A DNA stretch of 64,000 nt from Topomyia yanbarensis (GCF_030247195.1 NC_080672.1:31441906-31505905); one strand, 5' to 3'. Positions 12,141 through 24,785 are shown, counted from the stretch's first letter. Notes: generated from the letters alone by a model not told the origin. Numbers and translations: made by a program.

Positions 12141-12455
12141 TACTGTCCAAACGGCATAATTCCGAAACCGTAATTCTTGAACTTTTAAAATTATGCAGAA
12201 TTAATTTTTCAGGAATAGTAACAGAGTTCGTGTCTAGCGAATTTGTTGAGACTTTATTGTAGTCATGAATATTAACCTGAGAAAAATCACCATAAATACT
12301 TCTTGGACGATATACCGTCAAAATTATTTTATCAAATGATGCGCTGTTTAACGTTTGTAAAACTCATCGAAGATACTAAACCTCCGAAGTTGGCGGTTTC
12401 AAAATGATGCTATCTTGACCTTAAATTACTGATTTTAAACATTTGACCTATACAT
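12141..12455 (-). other. Possible inverted 5' end of the LINE (copy A; also ~18064-18378)
   Basis: Between the LINE's upstream TSD and its RT lies about 315 bp whose minus strand reads openly as FDKIILTVYRPRSIYGDF and on to LCRLDS at the TSD. This could be LINE coding sequence in inverted orientation, as twin-priming integration produces. I could not match it confidently to a LINE domain, so the orientation argument is tentative. Confidence 0.35.
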
Positions 12456-12459
12456 ATAA

Positions 12460-13886
12460 TTGGTCATACAACAAAAATCAAATACTCATCAAAACATGTC
12501 TCTAGAATCAGGTTGTTTTCCTAAAACATGGAAAAGCTCTTTCCTAGTTCCAATTTTTAAAAATGGTAAAAAATCCGATGTGCGTAACTATCGTGGAATA
12601 GCTATCATCTCGTGCATTCCCAAGATTTTCGAGACGATTGTTAATGAAAATATATTCCACCAAATCAAGAACACAATTACCCATGTGCAACATGGTTTTT
12701 TCAAAGGGCGTTCTACAAGTACAAATCTACTCGAATTCATTAACTACACATTAACAGCAATGGATAACGGAAACCACGTTGAAGCTCTTTATACAGATTT
12801 TAGCAAAGCATTTGATCGCATCGACATACCCATGCTACTTTTTAAATTAGAAAAAATGGGGTTTGAGCCAGGACTTCTTACATGGGTACAATCATATCTT
12901 ACAAATCGTGAACAAGCTGTTAGATTTAAAGGGATAAAATCAATCCCAATTCAAGTTACATCAGGAGTCCCTCAAGGGTCTCATTTGGGCCCGCTATTCT
13001 TTATTTTATTTGTTAACGACATTTCCTTCATTCTAAAAAATGTAAAAGTTCTTATATATGCTGATGATATGAAACTATTTCTAGAAATAAGAAATGGTGA
13101 AGACTTTCAGACATTTCAAAACGAAGTAAATATATTTTATACATGGTGTAATAAAAGCCTGCTGAAACTGAATGTAAAAAATGTAATTCCATAACATTGA
13201 GTAGAAAGAATAATATACAGAACAATAGAATCTTATTGGGAAATCAACAAGTAGAAAAGTGTGACAGAATAAGAGATCTAGGAGTTATTATAGATTCCAA
13301 AATAACATTCATAGATCATTATAACACAATAATTAACAAAGCAAACAGCACACTAGGATTTATTAAACGCTTCTGCTATAATTTTCAAGATCCCTATACA
13401 ATAAAAACATTATATGTAGCCTATGTGCGTTCAACACTAGAATATTGTAGTATAGTTTGGTCGCCTTTTTCAGCAACACATGCAAACCGGATAGAATCAG
13501 TACAAAAGCAGTTTTTGATGTTCGCTCTTCGTAAACTAGGTTGGACTGGACTACATTTGCCATCTTATGAAGCACGGTGCATGCTAATTGACATTCAAAC
13601 CTTGAAAGATCGTCGTGAATTTTCTATGGTATCATTTGTAAACGACATTGTATCACATCGTATTGATTCAATCGAACTTTTATCGAAACTAAATTTTTAT
13701 GCTCCTTCTCGACAACTACGTAACCGCAGCATCTTTTGTACAATTCGCCATCGCACCAATTATGCCAAGTTTGGCCCTTTAAACCAAATGATGAATATTT
13801 ACAACAAACATTGCGAAAGCATTGACTTCACTATGTCGAAAACAAAACTTAAGCAGCAGTTTAAAGTAAACCAAAATTTTAAATAG
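12460..13886 (+). pseudogene. Jockey-type LINE, RT domain, frameshifted (copy A)
   Basis: Two abutting frames (12460-13194 and 13197-13886) form one RT: FPKTWKSSFLVPIFK, NYRGIAIIS, QHGFFKGRST, ALYTDFSKAFDRID (motif A), SGVPQGSHLGPLF (motif B), IYADDMKLF (catalytic DD intact), then the thumb RDLGVIIDSKITF and EYCSIVWSPF. One missing A in the A-run near 13174-13180 breaks the frame before the expected KCNSITLSRK. The N-terminal RT, endonuclease and ORF1 are absent, so the copy is 5'-truncated. The LINE sits between AAAATCGATCA at 12130-12140 and 13963-13973 (TSD) and ends in an A-rich tail before 13962. Relatives are Jockey-group LINEs of mosquitoes. Confidence 0.9.
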
Positions 13887-14099
13887 TGTTAAGTTAGTTT
13901 AATAATTATTGTAAGAAACCGGTCTACATCTGATTGACGACTTGAAATAAATAAAATAAAGTAAAATCGATCAGAACCTGCTAGTATCGAATGGAAATCG
14001 TCATTTTTCATAAATTTCTCTCTACATTCGTAAAGTGTTATCCTCGTTATTAATCATATTACGTTTTCGTCTCAACTCGACGCATTCCCAAAAAAATCT

Positions 14100-14885
14100 G
14101 TCTTAGTCCACCTAGTGGTGCAATTGTGCTTGTCTCATTTGTCCAGACTACGATTCCATGGCTGGTTATGTTCAGTACAATGGTGGAAATGAATATTACA
14201 TGTTCAGTACGATTTGCACATACATACAATGGATCGACAGCCACGATCTTGAGATAATATGTGATACTGAAACATCGCTTGAAACCAGCGGCGGATCATG
14301 GAGAAAGATCCGGGAGGTCCAGGTCCTGCCGAAAATTTTCAACTTGTTAAGAAATTTTAAACTAGTTTTAATTTTAAAGTAGCAACCCCTCACTGCATAC
14401 TCCCTCCGGGCCGGTATGATTGACGATTTTTAGAATGATTGCATAACCTTTCTATATGAGAAAGACAAAAATGTACCAAAGTCCAAAAAAGTCAATTTTT
14501 GTCAAACATCTCAATGTTTCATGCATTTTAAAGTCATTTGGTATCAAAAATACAAATTTGATTTTGAAAATTTTTCATTTCAGTTTATATGGGAATTTGC
14601 TGTGTGATTGCACTTTTCAACTCGTAACTCCGGAACCGGAAGTCCAATCAATAAATCAATAGCAGCCGATGGGAAGGTTGTACCTTTCATTTGAGACTAA
14701 CTTTGTGCAAATCGGTCCAGCCATCTCTGAGAAACAGAGGTCACATTTTTTCCACATACACACATACATACACACACAGACATTTTCCGATCTCGACGAA
14801 CTCAGTCGATTGGCATATGACACTCGGCCCTCCGGGTCGGGATTGGATTGACGAATTTTAGAGTGAATGAGAAAGGCAAGAACAT
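14100..14885. repeat. Mosquito-type repeat with CGGCCCTCCGGG hairpins (copy A)
   Basis: Two blocks end alike: a CCCTCCGGGCC-type hairpin, then ATTGACGA-TTTTAGA and a GAGAAAG-C terminus (about 14401-14467 and 14820-14880). Before the second lies a CA-rich run and the phrase CGGTCCAGCCATCTCTGAGAA. The same architecture recurs at 16200-16442, in copy B, and degenerate at 45990-46100. I know this as an abundant dispersed mosquito sequence type but cannot assign its class. Confidence 0.6.
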
Positions 14886-16199
14886 TTTTAGCAAATGTTG
14901 AAAGTTATGCATTTTTTTGGTGAGCAGTTCTATGTTTCATAGACATTAAATCAATTTTAACTTCTCTTCCAATTAAATAAAGACCGTTATTACATTACAT
15001 CTCTACAAAAACGAGATCAATTTGAAAATAAATCTGAGGACTATGATTGATTACAGAACTCTGTAATTTTCTATTGGAATGTTTTCAGGCAGGAATTTGA
15101 TATTGATGCTATTAGACAACTGTGAAATCAAGACCAATAGATCAGTTACATATCAGGACCCCATTCCGACAATTTATCAAAAGTCCTCATGATGTTTACA
15201 ACAACAGGTTATCAATCTACGGATCAGACAATTGTTATTGTAATATTGAATTAAATCAGTCTGCATCAATAAATTTTCAACTTCAATCCAATTTTTTTTT
15301 GGGTGTGGTGGGGGGGGGGTGGGGTTGGTGGCGTTGTATGGTGTTAAACCCCAAAAACTTCTCTTGGCTACGCCGTTGCTTGGAGTTATTTATTTCGCTT
15401 TTCATTTTCCGATATGTTTCAGATCGATCCGATGGTCATTAGAAAAATTGCAGTCAGAAGGTTCGCACAAATTAACATTTTTGCACTGATAAGTTATCAA
15501 GTTCCTTCCAGACAACTTGGAAGTGTTCGGTGATTATTCCTAGCGGTTGTAGATAGAAAAATGAAATACAAAATTCGATTTGTCGAAATAATGTTTGGCT
15601 TTTTTCAATGGATTATTTCTATATTGAACAATAAATAGGCGACAAAGAGTAATCAAAAAAAAACAAGCCATAACTTTTAAAGTATTCAAAATAGTTATTT
15701 GAAGTCTTCAGTAAAGTTATTCGCAAAAGTAAGAGCTACAAATTTGCTGAAGGCATCATTTCGATATAATCACTTCCAAGAAAATTTGTGAAAATATCTC
15801 ACTCATAGGGGGATTAATCAGCAAAAGCACAATACCAAAAGAAAGGGCATATTTCCTCCATTAAATTCTCCGAAGGTACTATTGACCTAAAATAAGCCGT
15901 TTTGGCGTTAATAATAGATTACATGTTTTTGGTCATATTTCTGGCAATGGGAAATGATAAAAATCTTTCGTCCGCATTTAATGTTAAAAATCTCTTTTGA
16001 TAATAGTCCGATTTCAACAATCTATAGCTTGTTCGAAAGGTATTCGTTAAAGCTGTCTAAAAACATATAAATTGTTAATCTATATTGTCAATTTTGGCAG
16101 ATAATTTAAAAAAACTGCAAAAAACGCCATTTTTACGCATTCAAACATTCATATCTTGGAAACTAAACATCAGAATCAAAAACAAATTAATAGCGTTCA

Positions 16200-16442
16200 T
16201 ACTATTTTTTAGTTCTTTCATTTAAAATTGGTTTGGATAAGATCGGTTCAGCCATTGCTGAGAAACACGAATGAGAATTTGTCCGTTACATACACACACA
16301 CACACAGACACACACACACACACACAGACATTGTCCCAAATCGTCGAGCTGAGTCGATTGGTATATAAGACTCGGCCCTCCGGGCCTCGGAAAAAATCTT
16401 GAAAGTTTGAGCGAATTCTATACATTTCTTTTATAAGAAATG
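16200..16442. repeat. Repeat end with CA microsatellite (copy A; copy B 22130-22372)
   Basis: CGGTTCAGCCATTGCTGAGAA, then a (CA)n run broken by GACA (about 16291-16330), then CTCGGCCCTCCGGGCCTCGG and a terminal self-complementary CATTTCTTTTATAAGAAATG. In copy B the CA run is longer (about 22215-22258). This is the right edge of the tandem unit. It resembles the right edge of the 14.1-kb repeat, so the whole unit may be one such repeat opened by nested insertions. Confidence 0.6.
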
Positions 16443-18382
16443 TAAAAACGCTTTTAATCCACCTAACAGTGTGATGAGACATTTCTTATAACTCTTATCA
16501 CTCTCTTCGGATATTTTATCGTTTGAGAACATTTAGAACATGATGTTTCGCGATGTTTTTGATAACACATACTACATGGGATAGTGGCAGGACTCAGAGA
16601 ATCGCTCAAATCAGCATAGGACAACATCAGTGCTAGAAATCTCAAACCAAATCCTGATGGGAAAGCGAAAAAATGGCCCATAAAATAGACATACCAACGA
16701 ATTATTGTTAATGCTCTGTTAATAAAATATCTAAATTGTGGTGGGAAAACTGAATTTTCCTAAAGGACACCATTCAAAGAAAATCAACAGTGAATATTTC
16801 CAGACTTTTATTTCCTATTTAAAAACTATTGTGTTTTTTATATCCTAGATTGCATGATTCAGTGATCGAAACCCAAAACTTCATAAAGTATTTGAAGTTA
16901 TTAAATTAAAATTTGTTTTTGCTATTGAAATTTACAAAATGATAGTATCGCCCCTTTGGCGATTGTTTACCTTTTCGGTCCCACCTATCAGCATTGAAGT
17001 ATCGTTCTTACGTTTTTTACAATAACTACCGTTCTACACCACCGATTTCGTCCGGGTTTTTTTCAATAGCGATCATTGTTACTATTTACAGCTGGTATCA
17101 GCTTGATAATTCTAAAAAATACGAAAATGACAGTTTCGCTTCTAAACTGCTAGCAAAAAAAGTATCGCCCTGTTTGTTTGCATGAAGCGTGGAGGGCGAA
17201 ACTTTAAATAAACAAACAAAGTACAGTTTCGCCCGTTGTATTTTTTGCTGTAGTTTAAGAAAGCAATATCGTAGAATCCAAATTTTTAGGTTAATTGGTT
17301 GCGTTTCAAAGCCCTCATTCGCATGTATGAAAAAAGCCTTATGTTTACATTTGTAAGTATCGCCCTTTTCACAAAAAAAGGGTTGAAATGAAATCGCAGC
17401 TCCGGATATCACGCTATCTTTGAAGTGCATGCGTGCATAGTTCCAAATTTTACTTCGACATCGACTTTTTCTAAAGGTGACTTTCCAGTAGTATCCTTGA
17501 TTTGAATTATTATCGCTAATCCTAATGCCAAAGAACAAATAAAAACAAACAAATGTTGTAGCTCGATTCAATAAGAAATCCCCAAAAATGAAATGTACCT
17601 ATTAATGTGAAACACAGTGAATAATACATACAATAAAGATCCATTTTTATCAGTCTCATGGTGTATTTTAGGCTGACAAAATGGGGACATTGACTAAATC
17701 GGGCAATTTTTTTTTCTTTATAATAAACTGAAGCTGTTAAAATACTGTTGAAATATTCTTGATGTAGTCTGATAACTATTTCTGATTATGATGAACTTTT
17801 TATTTTTGCATATTTCCATCTTCATGATGAAAACATGCTCAAGAAAGGATTTACTCGAATTCAGTCTTGTTCGTCTGCTAAAGCCCATCAAACATATGTT
17901 CATATTTGGCTGATAAAATCAGGGTTTCAATGTATTATAATAGATATTCAGCATTCGAAGAAGTTTCTTGTGAACGAGTGTAGAACGACTTTGTTTCTAC
18001 TTACTTGAAGTCAGCAGCGTAGCCAGAAATTCGGTTTGGTGGGGGTTTGGTGAAAATCGATCATACTGTCCAAACGGCATAATTCCGAAACCGTAATTCT
18101 TGAACTTTTAAAATTATGCAGAATTAATTTTTCAGGAATAGTAACAGAGTTCGTGTCTAGCGAATTTGTTGAGACTTTATTGTAGTCATGAATATTAACC
18201 TGAGAAAAATCACCATAAATACTTCTTGGACGATATACCGTCAAAATTATTTTATCAAATGATGCGCTGTTTAACGTTTGTAAAACTCATCGAAGATACT
18301 AAACCTCCGAAGTTGGCGGTTTCAAAATGATGCTATCTTGACCTTAAATTACTGATTTTAAACATTTGACCTATACATATAA

Positions 18383-19809
18383 TTGGTCATACAACAAAAA
18401 TCAAATACTCATCAAAACATGTCTCTAGAATCAGGTTGTTTTCCTAAAACATGGAAAAGCTCTTTCCTAGTTCCAATTTTTAAAAATGGTAAAAAATCCG
18501 ATGTGCGTAACTATCGTGGAATAGCTATCATCTCGTGCATTCCCAAGATTTTCGAGACGATTGTTAATGAAAATATATTCCACCAAATCAAGAACACAAT
18601 TACCCATGTGCAACATGGTTTTTTCAAAGGGCGTTCTACAAGTACAAATCTACTCGAATTCATTAACTACACATTAACAGCAATGGATAACGGAAACCAC
18701 GTTGAAGCTCTTTATACAGATTTTAGCAAAGCATTTGATCGCATCGACATACCCATGCTACTTTTTAAATTAGAAAAAATGGGGTTTGAGCCAGGACTTC
18801 TTACATGGGTACAATCATATCTTACAAATCGTGAACAAGCTGTTAGATTTAAAGGGATAAAATCAATCCCAATTCAAGTTACATCAGGAGTCCCTCAAGG
18901 GTCTCATTTGGGCCCGCTATTCTTTATTTTATTTGTTAACGACATTTCCTTCATTCTAAAAAATGTAAAAGTTCTTATATATGCTGATGATATGAAACTA
19001 TTTCTAGAAATAAGAAATGGTGAAGACTTTCAGACATTTCAAAACGAAGTAAATATATTTTATACATGGTGTAATAAAAGCCTGCTGAAACTGAATGTAA
19101 AAAATGTAATTCCATAACATTGAGTAGAAAGAATAATATACAGAACAATAGAATCTTATTGGGAAATCAACAAGTAGAAAAGTGTGACAGAATAAGAGAT
19201 CTAGGAGTTATTATAGATTCCAAAATAACATTCATAGATCATTATAACACAATAATTAACAAAGCAAACAGCACACTAGGATTTATTAAACGCTTCTGCT
19301 ATAATTTTCAAGATCCCTATACAATAAAAACATTATATGTAGCCTATGTGCGTTCAACACTAGAATATTGTAGTATAGTTTGGTCGCCTTTTTCAGCAAC
19401 ACATGCAAACCGGATAGAATCAGTACAAAAGCAGTTTTTGATGTTCGCTCTTCGTAAACTAGGTTGGACTGGACTACATTTGCCATCTTATGAAGCACGG
19501 TGCATGCTAATTGACATTCAAACCTTGAAAGATCGTCGTGAATTTTCTATGGTATCATTTGTAAACGACATTGTATCACATCGTATTGATTCAATCGAAC
19601 TTTTATCGAAACTAAATTTTTATGCTCCTTCTCGACAACTACGTAACCGCAGCATCTTTTGTACAATTCGCCATCGCACCAATTATGCCAAGTTTGGCCC
19701 TTTAAACCAAATGATGAATATTTACAACAAACATTGCGAAAGCATTGACTTCACTATGTCGAAAACAAAACTTAAGCAGCAGTTTAAAGTAAACCAAAAT
19801 TTTAAATAG
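18383..19809 (+). pseudogene. Jockey-type LINE, RT domain, frameshifted (copy B)
   Basis: Identical in translation to the LINE at 12460-13886, with the same single-base frameshift between the two frames (19117/19120). TSD copies are at 18053-18063 and 19886-19896. The shared lesion shows that it was copied as a dead element with the tandem unit rather than inserted independently. Confidence 0.9.
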
Positions 19810-20022
19810 TGTTAAGTTAGTTTAATAATTATTGTAAGAAACCGGTCTACATCTGATTGACGACTTGAAATAAATAAAATAAAGTAAAATCGATCAGAAC
19901 CTGCTAGTATCGAATGGAAATCGTCATTTTTCATAAATTTCTCTCTACATTCGTAAAGTGTTATCCTCGTTATTAATCATATTACGTTTTCGTCTCAACT
20001 CGACGCATTCCCAAAAAAATCT

Positions 20023-20808
20023 GTCTTAGTCCACCTAGTGGTGCAATTGTGCTTGTCTCATTTGTCCAGACTACGATTCCATGGCTGGTTATGTTCAGTA
20101 CAATGGTGGAAATGAATATTACATGTTCAGTACGATTTGCACATACATACAATGGATCGACAGCCACGATCTTGAGATAATATGTGATACTGAAACATCG
20201 CTTGAAACCAGCGGCGGATCATGGAGAAAGATCCGGGAGGTCCAGGTCCTGCCGAAAATTTTCAACTTGTTAAGAAATTTTAAACTAGTTTTAATTTTAA
20301 AGTAGCAACCCCTCACTGCATACTCCCTCCGGGCCGGTATGATTGACGATTTTTAGAATGATTGCATAACCTTTCTATATGAGAAAGACAAAAATGTACC
20401 AAAGTCCAAAAAAGTCAATTTTTGTCAAACATCTCAATGTTTCATGCATTTTAAGGTCATTTGGTATCAAAAATACAAATTTGATTTTGAAAATTTTTCA
20501 TTTCAGTTTATATGGGAATTTGCTGTGTGATTGCACTTTTCAACTCGTAACTCCGGAACCGGAAGTCCAATCAATAAATCAATAGCAGCCGATGGGAAGG
20601 TTGTACCTTTCATTTGAGACTAACTTTGTGCAAATCGGTCCAGCCATCTCTGAGAAACAGAGGTCACATTTTTTCCACATACACACATACATACACACAC
20701 AGACATTTTCCGATCTCGACGAACTCAGTCGATTGGCATATGACACTCGGCCCTCCGGGTCGGGATTGGATTGACGAATTTTAGAGTGAATGAGAAAGGC
20801 AAGAACAT
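20023..20808. repeat. Mosquito-type repeat with CGGCCCTCCGGG hairpins (copy B)
   Basis: Copy B counterpart of 14100-14885, differing at 20456 (G instead of A). Confidence 0.6.
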
Positions 20809-22229
20809 TTTTAGCAAATGTTGAAAGTTATGCATTTTTTTGGTGAGCAGTTCTATGTTTCATAGACATTAAATCAATTTTAACTTCTCTTCCAATTAAA
20901 TAAAGACCGTTATTACATTACATCTCTACAAAAACGAGATCAATTTGAAAATAAATCTGAGGACTATGATTGATTACAGAACTCTGTAATTTTCTATTGG
21001 AATGTTTTCAGGCAGGAATTTGATATTGATGCTATTAGACAACTGTGAAATCAAGACCAATAGATCAGTTACATATCAGGACCCCATTCCGACAATTTAT
21101 CAAAAGTCCTCATGATGTTTACAACAACAGGTTATCAATCTACGGATCAGACAATTGTTATTGTAATATTGAATTAAATCAGTCTGCATCAATAAATTTT
21201 CAACTTCAATCCAATTTTTTTTTGGGTGTGGTGGGGGGGGGGGGTGGGGTTGGTGGCGTTGTATGGTGTTAAACCCCAAAAACTTCTCTTGGCTACGCCG
21301 TTGCTTGGAGTTATTTATTTCGCTTTTCATTTTCCGATATGTTTCAGATCGATCCGATGGTCATTAGAAAAATTGCAGTCAGAAGGTTCGCACAAATGAA
21401 CATTTTTGCACTGATAAGTTATCAAGTTCCTTCCAGACAACTTGGAAGTGTTCGGTGATTATTCCTAGCGGTTGTAGATAGAAAAATGAAATACAAAATT
21501 CGATTTGTCGAAATAATGTTTGGCTTTTTTCAATGCATTATTTCTATATTGAACAATAAATAGGCGACAAAGAGTAATCAAAAAAAACAAGCCATAACTT
21601 TTAAAGTATTCAAAATAGTTATTTGAAGTCTTCAGTAAAGTTATTCGCAAAAGTAAGAGCTACAAATTTGCTGAAGGCATCATTTCGATATAATCACTTC
21701 CAAGAAAATTTGTGAAAATATCTCACTCATAGGGGGATTAATCAGCAAAAGCACAATACCAAAAGAAAGGGCATATTTCCTCCATTAAATTCTCCGAAGG
21801 TACTATTGACCTAAAATAAGCCGTTTTGGCGTTAATAATAGATTACATGTTTTTGGTCATATTTCTGGCAATGGGAAATGATAAAAATCTTTCGTCCGCA
21901 TTTAATGTTAAAAATCTCTTTTGATAATAGTCCGATTTCAACAATCTATAGCTTGTTCGAAAGGTATTCGTTAAAGCTGTCTAAAAACATATAAATTGTT
22001 AATCTATATTGTCAATTTTGGCAGATAATTTAAAAAAACTGCAAAAAACGCCATTTTTACGCATTCAAACATTCATATCTTGGAAACTAAACATCAGAAT
22101 CAAAAACAAATTAATAGCGTTCATACTATTTTTTAGTTCTTTCATTTAAAATTGGTTTGGATAAGATCGGTTCAGCCATTGCTGAGAAACACGAATGAGA
22201 ATTTGTCCGTTACATACACACACACACAG

Positions 22230-22260
<31 letters not shown>

Positions 22261-22379
22261 TTGTCCCAAATCGTCGAGCTGAGTCGATTGGTATATAAGA
22301 CTCGGCCCTCCGGGCCTCGGAAAAAATCTTGAAAGTTTGAGCGAATTCTATACATTTCTTTTATAAGAAATGTAAAAAC

Positions 22380-23423
22380 ATTGCTTACGCTTCGAGGAAG
22401 GTTCACCAATAGGTAACGATGAGTCCGAATTGCTTCTGCCAGAGTTGTTAAGGAACCTTTTCATACTTGTCTGTCCAAGCTTTTTGACATTCTTGCGCCT
22501 ACGAATTATGTCGACCTTCGAACCTTTATTTTTCTTCGCCAGAATCGCTCCAATCCGTCCAGGCCAAACGAGTTTGATGTCAGTGAGCTTCTGAACTTCG
22601 CGTACTTCTTTAAGCAGCTTCATTCCATATGGTGTGAGTTCATCACGCAAAATTATTTTCGTCCCGGGTGAGTTGAAAGCTGGATCAACAGCAACTGTGG
22701 ACCGTGGTTCTTCTTCTTACCAAAACAATTCTTCTTTGAACCGCTCTTCTGCAAAACACACTTTGATAGGGGCAACTTTTGCATCGTGCTGTTGAGTGTC
22801 TTTGCTAGTGCGTCGTTTTGATTCCACAATAACACCATCAGGCAATAGGTATCCAACAGCAGCAGCAGCTTTATGCACTATTTTTTCCACAGATTCGTTC
22901 TTCTTCATTAGGATCCCGAGTATTACAGCATTTTTTGATATTGAGACTCTCTTAAGAAGATCGACTTCTAGCTCAAGCTGGTCTACAGTATCCGATGTTG
23001 CCTGTTGTTTTCCACGCAGGTACTGAACATCTTTCTTCATCACAGACTACTCATCCTTTAACGATTTCATCTCACCAAGTAAGGAATCTAGCTTCTCGGA
23101 AAGAAAACATTGGAATCTCTCTATATCACCGACAGCAGATTTTACGGCTTGTAACTCAGTTCGAGTCTCTCGTACCTCAGATAGAACATTTTGTAGCTCT
23201 TTCAGCACCTGCGATTCCATCGCCGAATTCCGGGTCGATTGTTGGAAGATCATGTTGCACTCAGAAGAGCAGAAATATGTTTGTTCCCGCAACTTGCGAA
23301 CGGCATTCCCGATTACATTTTTGCACTTGAAAGGTTCGCACTTTTGGCAGTAGACACATTCAACAACCTTTCACGGATCATTTTCTTCGAGGCCACAGGT
23401 AACACATACACTGTACCAAAACT
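22380..23423 (-). pseudogene. LINE ORF1 (zinc finger, coiled coil, FP-like C-terminus)
   Basis: Continuous minus-strand frame broken only by in-frame stops (the readable segments are 23292-23047, 23043-22717 and 22650-22380). The N-terminus has paired cysteines (CVTCG, CVYCQKC, CKN, FCSSEC), a PHD-like zinc finger with one stop. The middle is a long coiled coil (EVRETRTELQAVKSAVGDIE onward). The C-terminus (RDELTPYGMKLLKEVRE, then LVWPGRIGAILAKKNKGSKV) resembles the FP-type domain of insect LINE ORF1 proteins, which bind RNA. It ends in the TAA at the TAAAAAC junction. In the uninterrupted LINE, the ORF2 ATG would follow about a dozen bases later. Confidence 0.8.
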
Positions 23424-24710
23424 GTAGCGTTAAATCGAATGATATTCTTGTTGACCTGGCCCTTTAACAATTGGCAGTTGTGTTTTGGATGACTGCCATT
23501 TGATTTTTGTTGCAATCCAATTTTCGTCTTTATATGCAAACATCAAATGATAGGCATACAAGAGATAAAAGCAAAAGTTGTAAAATTCGAAATAGCAATC
23601 ATTCTGTTTTGAAACGTGATCATTTATTTTTCAACAACTAAAACGTCACATTCGATCAGATAGTCTCATGGTTAATTTATATAGGAAATAAGAAAATCGA
23701 GCTACTCCAAATATTTTTTCGCATGCATGTCATCAAAAAATTGAATGAAAGTTGCTCGAACAGCAAGTCGATAGTTTTTTGGTTTTAGGTAGACCATCAG
23801 TTCAAAGGAATTTGTTTTTATATACTTCGTGATGAAATTGATGCAAACGAATATTATTTTAATTGGTTTATTTAAGAACTATTGGCTATTATAATTAACT
23901 TTTGAAAACATCTCTAAATAGTATCTAATAGCTGCTTTTCGGTGAGTTTGTATTTAAAAAAATCCCCTTAAGTAGGACTCACATATTATCGTAGCCTAGA
24001 TTTTACAAATTCGTATCCATAAACACAAATCAAATGCTTAAAACTTGCTACCGTTCTATAAAAAGATGGTTTTTGCATTCCAAATTTTGCTTAGTATAGT
24101 TGTCAATCATAATGAATCGAGTCGCGACACTGCACCTTGTAACTTTAGCATAATTTATGTTACTGAATGAAGTCAGCTGCTGACTGGCCTTTAGCTATTC
24201 ATTTGAATGCGATTCTATTAAATTTATTAAAGTTAAATCCCATGCTACACTTATTTGTTGTCGGATATTAATCAAATGTAAGATATATCTAACGCAATCA
24301 AACGAAATAAAATAGTAACAGTTTTTTAAATAAGATTATAATGAATTTGAAACATTCATTATACAAAACAATTCCTTTTATAATTTCCTCTATTTTTACG
24401 TTTGACAGATGGGTTCTTTTCAAATGTTTGGCTAGATATGGTATACAAATACAACCTTTTTAGTTCAAATCTGTTTAAATAGTAAATAGTCTGAGGTGAT
24501 ACCCGGTTCCGTTGCTCCCTTCAGTATAGTTCGTTTGTTCTCCTCTTAGGATATTACGGAAAGAAGTTACGGAAGTTTGCGGCATCCGATTTGCTCTATT
24601 TTTTTGAGATGCGTGGTATTAGAAGAATCCTGATGGACGGCTTTGAACAAAGAGCAACAATATTGATCACAATATATACGCGAACGGAGGTCTTAGTGGA
24701 ATGTACGTTA
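23424..24710. other. No gene recognised (possible LINE 5' UTR at the left)
   Basis: The part next to ORF1 could be the LINE 5' UTR, but no end or TSD was found. The rest is AT-rich and non-coding. Confidence 0.4.
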
Positions 24711-24785
24711 TGTTTCAAAGGTTTTCTTCCATTTAACTCCACTATTAAACATAGTGGAATTAAATGGAAGAAAACCTTTGAAACA
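24711..24785. repeat. 35-bp arm hairpin
   Basis: Arms 24711-24745 and 24751-24785 are reverse complements with one mismatch, separated by TAAAC. A 75-nt RNA from either strand would fold into a nearly perfect hairpin. No second copy was seen in the window. It may be a young miniature element, a small inverted duplication or a small-RNA precursor. Confidence 0.8.

Larger units (their letters stand above)
12089..15378. mobile_element. hAT-like element enclosing a LINE (copy A)
   Basis: Termini CAGCAGCGTAGCC and, from the right, CAACGGCGTAGCC are inverted repeats. They are bordered by CTTGAAGT (12081-12088) and CTTGGAGT (15379-15386), an 8-bp TSD with one change, which fits hAT transposition. 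G-rich runs lie just inside both ends. No hAT transposase is visible. The inside holds the LINE at 12141-13962 and part of another repeat at 14100-14885. Confidence 0.75.
10527..16442. repeat. 5.92-kb tandem unit, copy A
   Basis: Nearly base-for-base identical to 16450-22372 in the same orientation, offset 5923. I found only a few differences: single-base changes (for example A to G at 14533/20456, T to G at 15465, G to C at 15605) and length changes in a G run, an A run and a CA repeat. TAAAAAC stands at 10520-10526, 16443-16449 and 22373-22379, that is before, between and after the copies. The unit splits a LINE between its ORF1 and ORF2. It contains a hAT-like element, a Jockey-type LINE and copies of a mosquito-type repeat with a CGGCCCTCCGGGCC hairpin. 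Confidence 0.95.
18012..21303. mobile_element. hAT-like element enclosing a LINE (copy B)
   Basis: The counterpart of 12089-15378 in the second tandem unit, with the same termini and TSDs (18004-18011 and 21304-21311). The G run near 21233 is longer than in copy A. Confidence 0.75.
16450..22372. repeat. 5.92-kb tandem unit, copy B
   Basis: Second copy of 10527-16442, a few bases longer because its G and CA runs differ. It shares every lesion of copy A, including the same LINE frameshift, so the duplication is younger than those mutations. It ends at TAAAAAC (22373-22379), after which LINE ORF1 resumes. Confidence 0.95.

Noticed and set aside
16222..16482. Frame with Val-Cys repeats
   Set aside because: It is the translation of a CA microsatellite, differing in length between the two tandem copies.
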